Below are positions 1 through 10,414 of a stretch of 64,000 nt of DNA, in pieces. The notes beneath the pieces are model-generated. The model was not told the DNA's origin, ran no database searches, and worked only from the letters and a program-made list of their open reading frames with translations. Source of the stretch: Aquatica leii (Eukaryota > Arthropoda > Insecta > Coleoptera > Lampyridae); assembly GCA_035610365.1 (NCBI GenBank), contig CM069437.1:55390093-55454092 (forward strand). The letters are read 5' to 3'. Each line of letters opens with the position of its first letter. Position 1 is the stretch's first letter. The position numbers were made by a program, and so were the translations under genes.

Positions 1-81
1 CATAAATTAATAAATGTAAACAACAATAACTTATTAATAACAAATAACACATTCCTAACAGATTCTATAAAAAACACATAC

Positions 82-440
82 CTAGTTTTTCCATCATCGG
101 CAGAATATCACAGTAAATACTATACTCAGTAGTAAATAAACCCATTTCTTCGTTGAATTTTCTTGCAAGGTCATTATTCAGAAGACGTTTGACAATCATA
201 GACACCGACTGTGTGCTGTTACTAAAAGGAAAGAAGAAAAATCATGTACAATTAAAAAAACACTAACCTATTTTTTTCAGAACATTTAACAACAACCCGT
301 ATCATCTCACAGGTGTAATTTTCTCCTGGCGGAACTACATACGATATATATGTGCTTAATATATCTATATCATCTTTAAAACGCGTTCTTATAATATTTT
401 TAAAAAAATCTTTAGGAAAGTTGTTTTGTACAATTGCCAT
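82..440 (-). CDS. EcKL-1: ecdysteroid-kinase-like (CHK-kinase-like) protein, exons 1-2, gene cut by window start
   Basis: Family role: EcKL proteins are predicted cytosolic ATP-dependent small-molecule kinases that phosphorylate hydroxyls on ecdysteroids and probably plant or xenobiotic steroids. Seen here: exon 1 runs from ATG at 438-440 to 268 (173 nt), with donor GT at 267-266. Exon 2 is 221-82 (140 nt), with acceptor AG at 223-222 and donor GT at 81-80. Both lengths equal those of EcKL-2 and EcKL-3. The N-terminal segment has the VVPPGENYTCEMIRVVVK block that matches the paralogues and forms the start of the kinase N-lobe, followed by the conserved SVSMIVKRLL in exon 2. The frame joins across the intron (codon split AG|T). 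The catalytic exons lie before base 1. It is the most diverged of the three copies. No break is seen in the visible part. Confidence 0.85.
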
Positions 441-852
441 TTTAAATTAAAACTATAAACGATTAGTTTCAAAAAAAATCATAGTTCGAAATTCATATTA
501 TAATTGTGTGTATAATTAGCATGCTCTGCGTTATATACAAGACAAGTTCTCGTAGAAACCACGTGATACTTTGGTTCAATTTGATAACGTTCGTTTAGTT
601 ATTTTATTCATTTAATTACATTTGTTTTAACGTAATGATAATACAATCAGTAGAAAGAAACCGCGGAAGTGAATTTAGTGTAGACATAAGGCTTTTATGC
701 CTAATTTTTCTTCGGGTTATTTAACATTTTTGTTTGGCTATTAAGGTTTCGCAATAAAATTGTTTTTGTGTTTGAAAAGTTTTATTACATTCTTTTTAAA
801 TTACAAAAATTGATGATCATGAAAGTAAAATTCTTATAATATAAACAAGATT
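441..852 (-). promoter_or_regulatory. Upstream region of EcKL-1, with CACGTG E-box and TATATAA
   Basis: This holds no coding signal. Read on the minus strand it contains CACGTG at 560-565 and a TATATAA-like stretch near 530-537. It lies directly upstream of the EcKL-1 ATG. The E-box is palindromic and sits where the paralogues carry CACGCG. Promoter function is inferred from position only. Confidence 0.35.
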
Positions 853-906
853 AATAAAATAGTTTTTGAATAAATGGTGTAATATATTTGTTAAAAAACT
901 CACAAG

Positions 907-936
907 CTTTCGAACGTGGTCTACGTTCTTCTTCGG
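907..936 (-). ncRNA. Hammerhead-ribozyme-like motif, left inverted repeat of Penelope-like element 1
   Basis: Read on the minus strand this is CCGAAGA, then A, then stem GAACG, loop TAGACCA, stem CGTTC, then GAAAG. It matches the CUGANGA - stem II - GAAA arrangement of hammerhead ribozymes, with one core change (T to C) and one extra A before stem II. Penelope-like elements are known to carry small hammerhead motifs in their terminal repeats. Activity is doubtful because of the core change. Confidence 0.5.
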
Positions 937-1019
937 GTAACAATTAATAAAATGACAATTATAACACTAAGAAAAAACAAATGTTCGGAAAACTTGATAA
1001 ATATAAGTTCTTTTAGCTA

Positions 1020-2049
1020 CACCAATTTCTCCATCTATTGCAAATTACTTTATGGAGCATTTTGAAGAAGGAGCTTTAAAATTTGCGTCTAAAAAACTAA
1101 AACTATTACTTAGATATGTTGATGATGTTTTTGCAATCTGGTCCCATGGTGAAGATGAACTACAAATTTTTCCTCAATGTCTAAATAATCAACATCCAAA
1201 CATACAATTTAGTATTGAAAAAGATATTAATGGTACCTTACCTTTTCTTAATGTAAAGATAGAAAGAAAACCAGATAGTACTTAAACACATTTAGTGTAT
1301 CGAAAACCAACACATACGGATCAATATATAAACGCAAATTCTCATCATCATCATCTATCTCAGAAATTTGGAACAATTCGCACATTATACAACCGTGCCA
1401 TGACAATTTTCTACCAAGATAAGTTACCAGAAGAATTAGATTACCTTGAGAAAGTTTTTATAAGAAATAGTTTTAACAAAGAACAAATTAAAAAATATCT
1501 TCGACCAAACACTAGACCTACTGTATCAAATGATTTAACTATAAGCAACAATTTTGCTGTTCTGCCAATATAAGTGACAAAATTGGAAGAATACTGAAGA
1601 AACATGACATTAAAGGTGCTTATAATACTACCACGAAAATGAAAAATTTGTTGAATTTGGTAAAAGATAAAATTCCACATAACACCTGTGGAGTGTATCA
1701 AGTTCCGTGCGCTTGTAGCAAGGTATATATTGGAAAAACTGGTAGAACTATTGAAACTAGACTAAAAGAACACAACAAACATCTTCGTTTACTTCAACCT
1801 TCTAAATCTGCCATTGCCGAACATGCGGTAAACACTTTACATGACATAAACTTCAAAAAAACTATAACGATTGCTAAAACCAAAAACTGGCGTTTAAGAA
1901 AGATCAGAGAAGCGATTAAAATTATTAAAGTACTCAACAACTTTCACAGGAACAATGTTTATGGTTACCTGTTATTTCCTGATCTTTACTTTATCCACCA
2001 AACACGCTATAAGCTACGTCTAGAGTTTTTAATGGTGGTTTTTCCTTAG
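1020..2049 (+). pseudogene. Penelope-like reverse transcriptase (C-terminal part) with GIY-YIG endonuclease
   Basis: Translation starts abruptly in RT motif B (TPISPSIANYFME near 1023-1056). It continues through the catalytic LLRYVDDVFAIW (near 1100-1140) and the FLNVKIERK block, is interrupted by a stop at 1283-1285, and resumes with VYRKPTHTDQYINANSHHHH. A further break near 1570 precedes the endonuclease, which shows CGVYQVPCACSKVYIGKTGR followed by RLKEH. These are the GIY..YIG motif with the Cys-rich linker typical of EN-positive Penelope-like elements. The RT would copy element RNA and the endonuclease would nick the target. With several breaks and no 5' half, this copy is dead. About 1.0 kb remains of a normal 2.3-2.6 kb reading frame. 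Confidence 0.85.
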
Positions 2050-2157
2050 ACCTTCGAGCAAATGCTGCAGCTAACAGAACTTACATTTATCAAGTTTTCC
2101 GAACATTTCTTTTTTCTAGCTACCTTAGTTTTATAATTGTCATTTTATTAACTGTTA

Positions 2158-2187
2158 CCTGAACAAGAACGTAGACCACGTTCGAAT
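2158..2187 (+). ncRNA. Hammerhead-ribozyme-like motif, right inverted repeat of Penelope-like element 1
   Basis: CCTGAACA, then A, then stem GAACG, loop TAGACCA, stem CGTTC, then GAAT. This is the same structure as the left copy, but the core differences fall at other positions (CTGAACA for CTGAAGA, GAAT for GAAA). Together the two copies point back to an intact CTGAAGA/GAAA ancestor. It is probably inactive now. Confidence 0.45.
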
Positions 2188-2242
2188 GCTTGTGAGTTTT
2201 TTAATAAATATATTACACCATTTACCTAAAAACTATTTTATT

Positions 2243-3050
2243 ATGTTTCACGGTGAAAAGTTTATATCTAAAATATACAAAATTAAGTTTTTTTTTAATC
2301 AAATGAATAAATCTCTTAAAAATCTAATTGTTTGGAGTTAAATTTATAGTCGACAATTTGAAAAATTTTGAATGACCACATAGAAAGAAAGTGTAATTTA
2401 AATAAAGGACACTAAAAATTCTGGTAAGTAAGAAAGACAACCAATCAACTTAAATTTGATTAATTTAAGTTTGTCTTTTTAAATTTGCAATTCAGAAAAC
2501 TATTACTAATTTACTAACAGACTAAATTAACTTATGTAATACGTTAATATCGATTTATGTTCACTGATAGTTACTGTTCGGATTTGGGGCAATTATATTA
2601 CATCAGATTCCAACAGAATATTTACAAATTTAGGTAATTTTTAAGAATCTTGAATTTTACTAATATTTTACCCAAAACTGTAAAATTTTTTAGTAAATTT
2701 ATTTTAAAAATTTCTTCACCATTCCATTACGTTCTCTTTGCAGTTTACCTATTAAAATCTTTCTCGAAAATTCTCTAATGTCTTCTTTACGCCAAAGTGT
2801 CTTTCTGATGTACTATCGTGCAGATGCTGCAACTTCTGTGACGCTCAGCTCTTTGGCACTTTTAATTGCAATCGGTTTTCTGTGCCTTCGACACTCTCTC
2901 GAGATCGGTTATGAAAACAGTTTTTCACTCTTAAAGATTCCCACTCTGCATCTAGTACAATTTGGTGATTCTTCTGCCCAAAGCACTCACTTCTTCTCAA
3001 GTTTGTCGTCAGTTTTAGTTGATGGAACGCGTTTTTGCAGTTTTCCTTCT
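2243..3050. other. AT-rich stretch without recognised gene
   Basis: Nothing is clearly recognised between the Penelope-like element and the start of recognisable gypsy coding sequence. The last 200 bases on the minus strand may be decayed gypsy RNase H (a LEGKLQKRVPSTKT-like segment is faintly visible), but it is too broken to call. Confidence 0.3.
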
Positions 3051-3057
3051 ATCTAAG

Positions 3058-5560
3058 TTCTGGTTTTTCTTTGGTCAGTTTTGTAAAAGGTTTGACAATA
3101 TTAGCAAATCTGAGTACAAATCGTCTATAGTAAGTGCACAATCCAAGAAAACTGTTGATGTTTAAAATTTATGCTTCAAACGCCTACTTTTCGTCACAGA
3201 AGCAGGGCTCTAAATATATGGTTCTAACGTAAGCGCCCAACGAAGTTTTCACTTCAAAAATTTCACAAGCATTTGTGCTATAAATGGGTATATTATTATC
3301 GCTGCTTCTGTGAAAGTCTTCCTGGGATAAAATACTTTTGCGACGTACCTTGATTTTTTAGTAATTGCCATAGCGAATTACAATACTGCCACGTCTTGGC
3401 CGAATTTGAAAAGATTAATGATTAATCCATTACCTTCCGTTGGAGGCTATAATTAGAAGCACTTACTAAAAGGTACTCTTGTTTAATGAAGCCACTTTGA
3501 AACGATCTGGAGGAATTAGTCATATTTGTCAATTGGGTGATGTTCGAAAAACCTTGAAGGCGCACCTGCATTAAGAACAGCAAAACACATTTGTGTGCTT
3601 GACGCATTTGACTACGATTCATTGCTTGTCAATAAGGAATTTAATTGTGATACGATCCTATATCCAATTTTACTTCATATTTTTAGTGATTGTGCAGGGG
3701 ATGGTTGGAGTGTGCTGATAGCTATCCGCATTACTTGGACGACCGTAAAATCTCATTTTTCTTTTACTTGTCAGTAATATGTACATTTGTAAAACGTAAA
3801 ATACGTGTGACATAGATATAGCTATTATAATAATTACCGCATGCAGATTTTTGTGTCTGCGGTTTCAATTTAAGTGAAATGCGATTTGCAACGGGTGTTA
3901 AGTTTTGCATTAAATTAGCGCTTAACTCTAAAATTACGTATTGATTAATTTTGTTCTATTGTATGTACTTTGATAACTCTATGTGTGGAGAGTGGCTTAA
4001 CTTCCAGAACTAACGCTACAATTGTAATATTTATATAATTACTTTTTGTTACTATATATGTACCTAATTCTGCCTTGATTGTGTAATTCTTTTAACTTTT
4101 AACGTCTTTACTTATTATTGAAAAACAAATATATTTGTAGTTATAACTAATGTTTTTTATTCTATTTCAGTGTTGGATAGATTTAAACGTTGTCTATCAT
4201 TTTAGTTTTTAATCGTTTGGCGCTTTTTTAATTTGTTTTATAATTTATCATTACCAAATCTCCGAATCTAAGTGAGTTAGTCGCTAGCAATTTTAGTTGC
4301 GGGAAAAACCTCGTAACACATGTTTGCACTGTTTGGCCTTTGTTTCGGTCAGCCTTTACTCCATCTCTAGATGTAACGTGGCCAAGATACTGCATTTGTA
4401 TCTTAAATACGTGACATGTTCTTAGGCTCAGCTTTAAAGTTGCCCCACATATTCATTACCTTTTTCAGTTCAAATGTTCTTCAAACGACTCTCCAATTTT
4501 GATCACGTAGTCTAAATTAAACTAAGCGCGTCTTTCAAGACACTCCGCGTAAGATGGTCTCTATCCATTCCATTCGTAAACGCTGTCTTTTAGCGGTTCT
4601 TGGGTTTCAATTAACCTGCCAGTGACTACTCTTCAAATTCAACGTGGAAAACCACTAGAATCCGGACAGGTATCATCAATTTTTGGTAAGGAATATTTCT
4701 CCTTTCTGGTCACGTTATTAAGCTGTCTATAGTCTACGCAAAATCTTATTGATTTATCTTTTTTTTTTACTAGTACCATTGGGGACGCCTATAAATTTTT
4801 TTAAGATTCAATTACACCTTCTTTCTCTATATCCGTAATTATTTCTTTGGCTTCTTTTCTCTCAGTCGGCTTGGTCGTCATGGACGAGCGTTTTCGGTAT
4901 TTATTTTATGTTGTAGCACGTTACATCTTTCTTTGTAACCATTCTCCGGCGCAAGCACATCTTGATACTGCTGGATCAATACTTTAAATATTGCCATCTG
5001 GTCTTGACTTAATATAACGTGACTGAATTTCAGTTGACATGCAAGATCCTTACTGTCATCGTGTTTTGAACTAGTACTAACGTTCTGCCAAGTAGCAGAC
5101 CTTTTTTAACCAAATCTTTTCCATTGCTTTAATAGCGCAAAAGTAGTCTTCCCGGAGATTGCCATCTAGGCCTGCCATCACCACACTTTCAGTTCTTCTA
5201 AACAAAGTCACGTCTTTACTCAATGTTCTTTACAATCGATCTTTAGGACATCGTTCTTTATTTCTATATAGAACCAACATATCCATATATTTATGTGGAA
5301 ATAGCATGTCAGGGCAAACGATAGTCTTTGTCGCTCTCGTGTCAACTAACTGAATACTTCTTTTATTGATCTTGCCATCGAAATGATTGCTGTGCAATTA
5401 GTTCATAAACAATGTCATTTAAACAGTAATTTCTAGTGCATGACTAGATGAAGTTAACTATTGTTTCTTTTGCTTAACTCGTTTCAGGCTTTTGGATGCT
5501 CTTCCTGTCCTCTTCTTAGGATAAGTACGGTGTCGTCGTTAGTGATCTATTTCACCGCAG
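3058..5560 (-). pseudogene. Ty3/gypsy pol relic (protease, reverse transcriptase, start of RNase H), minus strand
   Basis: Minus-strand translation in several frames gives collinear gypsy pol blocks. Protease: LVDTRATKTIV near 5300-5370, with the active-site DTGA changed to DTRA. RT entry: [20 protein letters not shown] and [19 protein letters not shown] near 4664-4790. RT: RMEWIETILRGV near 4550-4600. RT with thumb: DYVIKIGESFEEHL and MQYLGHVTSRDGV near 4365-4520. The RT/RNase H junction FLGLCTYYRRFV...IVKPFTKLTKEKP lies at 3060-3175. About 1.1 kb (roughly 3180-4280) with no pol similarity separates the last two blocks and looks like a later insertion. Frameshifts and stops are numerous, no LTRs were found, and the copy is inactive. 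Confidence 0.8.
3180..4280. other. Unassigned insertion-like segment inside the gypsy relic
   Basis: This segment interrupts the otherwise collinear gypsy pol blocks. It contains a small inverted repeat (CACAGAAGCAGGG near 3196 and GCTGCTTCTGTG near 3301) and otherwise AT-rich sequence. No family is recognised and its edges cannot be fixed by eye. Confidence 0.3.
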
Positions 5561-5904
5561 ATCGAAGTGAACTGCGTTTCGTTTTCTTGAAACCCATATA
5601 GGCATTTGTTCCAAAATGCTATCTGGTGCCGTAGGCTATGCAAAGCAGTGTCAGTCTAGCGATATCAACTCCTCAAAGAGTTTCTGCAGCTTTCTGAATG
5701 ATGTTTTTTATTTCAACTTAATATACTTGTTGGATATGAGTATCTCCATATCTCATTTAGAAATGCAAATTTAAGAGGTGGTTAAGAACAATTGCAAAAT
5801 ATGTTGCTCTAACCATTAGCTACAGCTACGGCTTCGAACTGTATGTGGTAGGTTGGAATTTTTCATTAAAGTTTAGAGATACTACTTTAAACTTGTTAGT
5901 GTTT

Positions 5905-6760
5905 TCTTTCTGAAAATCATCACATTTGTTTGCATTGATTTTTTTGGGTATAATGATAAATTTCGATGTCATCCAATCAGAAGACATTTTTCCAGTTTGA
6001 TAGATTGTGTTAAAAAAGTTAGTGAGTAATGATATGTTTTCTTCATTTAATAGCTTCAAAAATTCGTTATGGATCTGGGCTGGCCCAGCTGCTTTGCCGT
6101 TTTTAGAATTTCGTATTGCATTTGTTATTTCACTTTGTAATATACTTAGTGCATGTTCTGTTGTTATTATTATATGCTCCTCTGTTCTCACATCTTCAAA
6201 GGTCTGTTTTATATAGTTTTCACATGCTTTTTTTAGTTTTTCTTTACTTGCAATTACTTGTTTATTTTTGTTTTACATTTTGATGTAGTTAAATGTTTTG
6301 GGGCACCCTATATTTTCTTTGACTTTTTTGTGTAGGCTTCTTATGTAGTTCTATTTATTTGCATTTTTTATTTAACCATGGTTTCTTCGTTTGTCTGATC
6401 TGCTTTTTTAATAATTTGTTTAATTGTTGTTAGCTTTTGTTTTTGTTCTGTTGCTCATTAACGTTAGTTTTTCTGGTGTCATCCATGGTTTTTTATTTTT
6501 ATAACGATTTTTATCAATGATTGTATTTTGTGTGTTAATGATAGTGATAGATAGTTTTATTTTGTTCCAAATAGACTCTATAGCTTCTGTATGATCTATG
6601 TTATCTACGTAAGCATTTATATTGTTATTTATATTTTATTAATTCGTGTGTTCCAGTTGTCCCTTATATTTTCGTCCGATTTAATTGTATGCAATGGACA
6701 GGTTTGTTGTAGCGTATTTTCTTGTTATGTCGTTTTTGAAGTTTTTTGAGTATGTTATTG
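5905..6760 (-). pseudogene. Non-LTR retrotransposon (LINE) relic: linker and start of reverse transcriptase
   Basis: Minus-strand translation shows the endonuclease-RT linker (HTEAIESIWNKIKLSI, KNKKPWMTPE near 6480-6600). The first RT blocks follow: ITNAIRNSKNGKAAGPAQIH, NEFLKLL, IYQTGKMSSDWMTSKFIIIPKK and NANKCDDF (5905-6190). This is the classic 'K.GKA.GPD.I..E' and 'W..S..I.IPKK' pattern of jockey/CR1/RTE-like LINEs, with the usual Asp of GPD replaced (GPA). Homology stops at about 5905, just before the catalytic palm, so all catalytic motifs are absent. Several frame breaks lie upstream. Dead fragment. Confidence 0.75.
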
Positions 6761-8495
6761 TTTCCTACAACAGGATTATGTTCTGAACCCAAATCACTTT
6801 TGGGATATTTTAACTCCTGTTAATCCAGTTATATACTTCTTGTTAATCAAAAGGTTGCGCTTGCTTTCTGCGCCGCGGTGCTATGACCGGGCAGCATCTA
6901 CATGATGCCTTGCTCATTCATTTCCGATAATAAGTCTTTAAGGAAAATACGCTTACAGTAACCTTATTACGGTACCGACAACACGGCTGCCTGCTGTCAG
7001 TCAGTTTTGGTCTACCCCAGGTATTTTATTTCTCCGGTACCTACCATATCTGGTAGGCATTCTCCTATCCGCCACTTGAAGAAGCGCCCGATGTGGGGGC
7101 TGAAAAACATACGAAATCAACATTCTATTACTTTCAAATTGATCAGTTTTATTAAATTTTATTAACCTTGTTTGATACGACATGTCCATCCCAACTAATT
7201 TTGGAAAAATTGCCAAAACTGTAAAACACATTTATTTCATTGGTAATTACCTAATTTTTATTATACAATTGCACTTTGTGTTTCGAAATGATTAAGTTAT
7301 GTTTTTTGTATTTTCTTCTCAATGTTGTCCGCGACTCGGTTTGGAAAAATATAAGAAAGACCTAAAATTGTAAAAATTAATTTGTTTAACATTGTTAGGT
7401 GCATACGAATAAGAACACACCTACAACAGCAGAGATTTTATTTTGACATCCTATTTCACACCCGTCACAAAATAGTCGAAAGTTTAGGATTAAACTCAAA
7501 ACTCTTTACAGTGTGATGAATTCTCGATGCAATTTTGTTTGATGATTTTGGTTTTTCTGCTTCGGTTTACACAAAACAGGAAATATCTTCTTACATAAAA
7601 TTTGCTATTTAATTTTTAGTTATTACACCAAAATTGTAAAAATTAACTTGTCGGTCTAATAATTTCGGTAACTGCAAGTTCTTTTGACAATCAAAGAATA
7701 ATGTGACAGTTTCACGATTTTCAATTGTTAGCAAACCGTAGAAGTTTTTAGCTTGCAGTTTGTAAACGCCGTAAAATGTAAAGAAGAAGTTAGACTTGCT
7801 TCCATACAAAGTTTAGGTGGTTTAAGAAATATTTCTACTTGATTTTAGAGAGGTCGTGTTTAGTTTAGCCATTGGTTTATAGAAACTTTAAACAACAACA
7901 ATATTTTAAACTTCACATTTATGTCAGATAAAGCCTGCTTTTAGTTAACAGAATACGTTAATTGTCAAAACAACCGGGCGTGAGTTGTTGAAAATTCACA
8001 TACCACTGTTGCTTCTAGTCTACATCTTTTCCTGCCACCAACTTACACCAAAGCGTATTTTATTTTGTATTTGATAAACAGGATCGCAAAATCTAAACTA
8101 CTTATCCAAACAATTGTGTGAAATGCAATTTTTATCTACACTAAATTTTCTTGACGATAAGCGAAAATATGTTGATAAGAATTTAGGATTACCTACTTAA
8201 ATTTTTCGTGATAGATTAAAAATAATTTTAAATATTACTTTTTGTTACATTTTATTAATTATTTAACTTTAACCTATAGATATACATATATTCTATTTTT
8301 TTATAGAACTTTTCAGATTCTACAATTCATTTATAGACAGTATTCAATTGTTTCTTACCGTTAAGAAAGATTTGTAAAAAAACATTCATTTGTTCGTCAA
8401 CTTTATTCGTGAAGTAGGTTACCACAAAAAACCCTTTTATTTTAACGGGATAATATATAGCTCACCCTGAAAATCGATTCTAAATATTAGTGAGA
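6761..8495. other. No recognised gene; possible unclassified repeat at 6845-7110
   Basis: The part around 6845-7110 is clearly less AT-rich than its surroundings, as transposon DNA often is. Its minus strand has a short open stretch (PPHRALLQVADRRMPTRYG) that I cannot assign. The remainder, to 8495, shows nothing supportable. Confidence 0.25.
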
Positions 8496-8610
8496 GGTTA
8501 CGATTATAAACGACTTTTGACTTAGACCGCGTCGTAGTCGAACACCCAGACTTTTTAGGCTTGGTGTTCTACGACACGGCCATAGCCAAAAGTCGTTTTT
8601 AATCGTAACC
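8496..8610. repeat. 115-bp near-perfect palindrome (MITE/foldback)
   Basis: GGTTACGATTATAAACGAC at 8496 is the near-exact complement of the sequence ending at 8610. The arms continue to GAACACC / GGTGTTC around a spacer of about 16 bases, with only a few mismatches. No coding capacity. It fits a small foldback or hairpin MITE. Confidence 0.75.
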
Positions 8611-8913
8611 AAGAAAACCGCAAAAGCTTAAGATTCTATATACATAAGTAAAAGGATTTTTGAAATTAGATTAATAGTTTTAGAAGCTTCATGCGATTTA
8701 ATTTTATTACAAGAAATCTAATTGTTTCCAGAAAAAAAAGCTACAGTTACTTTTTATAACATCAACTATCTGCTAGATTGGCGGACACAAGTAAACTGAT
8801 AAACAGACAAAATTTAATTTTTTGTTATAAGTACCGTATTTCATACGCATTTAGTAAGAAGCTGTTATTTCCACATTACAAACACACTTTAATTTTATTT
8901 TTAATTTAAAGAC
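8611..8913. other. AT-rich spacer
   Basis: Nothing recognised between the palindrome and the LINE 3' end. Confidence 0.3.
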
Positions 8914-10107
8914 TTGGGTTTAAATGTGAGAAAGTCTAAGATGGTAGTTTTTCAAAAAGGGAGAGGAGGGAAGAAAAAAGAGGAGTTAAGTTGAGGAGAA
9001 CAGATGATAGAGTCAGTGAATGAAGTGACATATTTGGGATATAGGCTAAGGTATGATAATAAAGATGATGCGCACATAAGGGAGTTAGCAAAGAAGAGTA
9101 ACAGGGTATTAGGGCAGGTATGGAGTTTAGGAGAAAGAGTATTTGGGAAGGAGATTAAAAAGAGAAGATGGCTGTTTGAAAAATTGATTAAAAGTGTGAT
9201 GATGTACGGGGTGGAGGTATGGGGTTGGAAAGAGTGGAACCTATTGGAAAGGGTACAAATAAAATATTGGAAATGGATACTAGGTTTAGACAGGGAGACG
9301 CCAGGGTACATAATAGAGGAGGAGGGAAAGTTAGAGAAGATTAGAATAGAAGCAGGGAAAAGGGCGATGGGTTATGAAGAGAAAATGAAGGAAAGGAGAG
9401 AATGTAAAATTTTGCAATATTGCTGGAGGACGGTAAAGGATAGTAAAAACATATATGGGCAGGAAGAAATAAAGCTGTACTATCAACGAGGAGGTTTCGC
9501 AAGAGAAGAGGTGGAAAGAAGGAGAGAGGAAGGGAGGTTAAATACGGTGGAGATAGTAAAAAGAGATAAAGATTCGCAGGTGCAAGAAAGGGAAGGAAAG
9601 ATAAGGGAAGGAAAGTATAATGTAAGGTATGGGAATATAATGTCCAGGGGGGTTCCTAAGTATCTGATGGGGAGGAGAAACTTAGGAGAGAAACGACTAA
9701 TAGCCAGGTTTAGATGCGGAAATGAGGAGAATTTAAATAAGTATTGGAAGGAGGATGTAATGAGGAGATGTAGACTATGTGGGGAGTGATGGGAAGACAT
9801 AGAGCCCATGAGGGAGGAGTGTGGCGAGTTAAGAGAAGAAAGGAGGGGAAGGAAGGCTTTGCTTGGGGAGGAGGGGGAGGGATTGGATTGGATGTAAGCA
9901 ATAAAGGAAAGAAGGATAAGAGGTGAGGGTTAGATTTAAAGTATTAGCATAGTAAGATGGTGATGGAAAGATTTTAGAGGAGAAAGTTTTTGTTTTTAGT
10001 TTTTTTTTTAAATTTCTGTATAAATTATATTATTATGTAAGAGAAAGATGTAACGTAACCCATTGTAAGACCAAATGGCCAAACAATTAACAATAAATAA
10101 TAATAAT
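8914..10107 (+). pseudogene. LINE 3' end: RT thumb/C-terminal domain with Cys-His tail and TAA-rich terminus
   Basis: The reading frame begins within RT (LGLNVRKSKMVVFQKG at about 8914-8964), hits a TGA just before 9004, then stays open for 261 codons (9004-9789). Visible blocks are VTYLGYRLRYDN, AHIRELAKKSN, VMMYGVEVWGWKEW and IKYWKWILGLDRETPGYI, the conserved end of non-LTR reverse transcriptases. It finishes with CRLCGE, where an in-frame TGA interrupts a Cys/His motif (WEDI...EEC follows). The strand is strikingly purine-rich, unlike its surroundings. A 3' UTR leads to an (A)n/TAA-rich tail at about 10081-10107. The element is 5'-truncated, as is usual for LINEs. Confidence 0.85.
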
Positions 10108-10204
10108 TGTTTATTTGTATAGATTAATGAACGATTAGCCGAGAGAAGGATGGTTTTAACAGTTTTTTAATAACCGTTTAATTAGTCGTAGACGATAGCC
10201 ATCG

Positions 10205-10414
10205 AGATCAACTGCTTTAACTCCTTTAGGCTTTTTTATGTTTCATTTAAAAAATAAGGTTTATCCAAATCGTCCTCATACAATCGGTTATTTAAAAAAA
10301 GCTATACAAAATAAAATTAATAGTGTAACTTCTGAAGTTGTAGTAAAGGTTTTCGATAATCTGAAAACACATGTGCAGTTGTGTATGGCGAATAATGGCG
10401 AACATTTTAAATAA
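10205..10414 (+). pseudogene. Tc1/mariner (IS630-like) transposase C-terminal fragment
   Basis: In one frame the sequence reads LTPLGFFMFHLKNKVY, PNRPHTIGYLKKAI, and ends QLCMANNGEHFK with a TAA stop at 10412-10414. This is the typical end of IS630-Tc1-mariner transposases ('LTPLDFFLWG.LK..VY..RP.TI..LK..I' and '..LC....G.HF'). The catalytic Asp of the DLTPLD region is missing (ALTPLG). Only the last 70 or so codons remain, directly after the LINE tail. Confidence 0.75.

Larger units (their letters stand above)
853..2242 (+). mobile_element. Penelope-like element 1 (5'-truncated) flanked by about 160-bp inverted repeats
   Basis: A truncated Penelope-like retroelement lies between inverted repeats at 853-1011 and 2076-2242. 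The repeats can be followed base by base, for example AATAAAATAGTTTTT at 853-867 against its complement at 2228-2242. Inverted terminal copies are a known outcome of Penelope-like insertion. Each repeat contains a hammerhead-like core (907-936 minus, 2158-2187 plus). The interior holds only the end of the reverse transcriptase and the GIY-YIG endonuclease, so most of the RT was lost before or at insertion. Confidence 0.8.

Noticed and set aside
5159-5353. Plus-strand open frame
   Set aside because: Lies opposite the minus-strand gypsy protease block.
8952-9901. Minus-strand open frames (Pro/Ser/Leu-rich) opposite the LINE
   Set aside because: Shadows of a purine-rich coding strand; the plus-strand frame has clear RT motifs.
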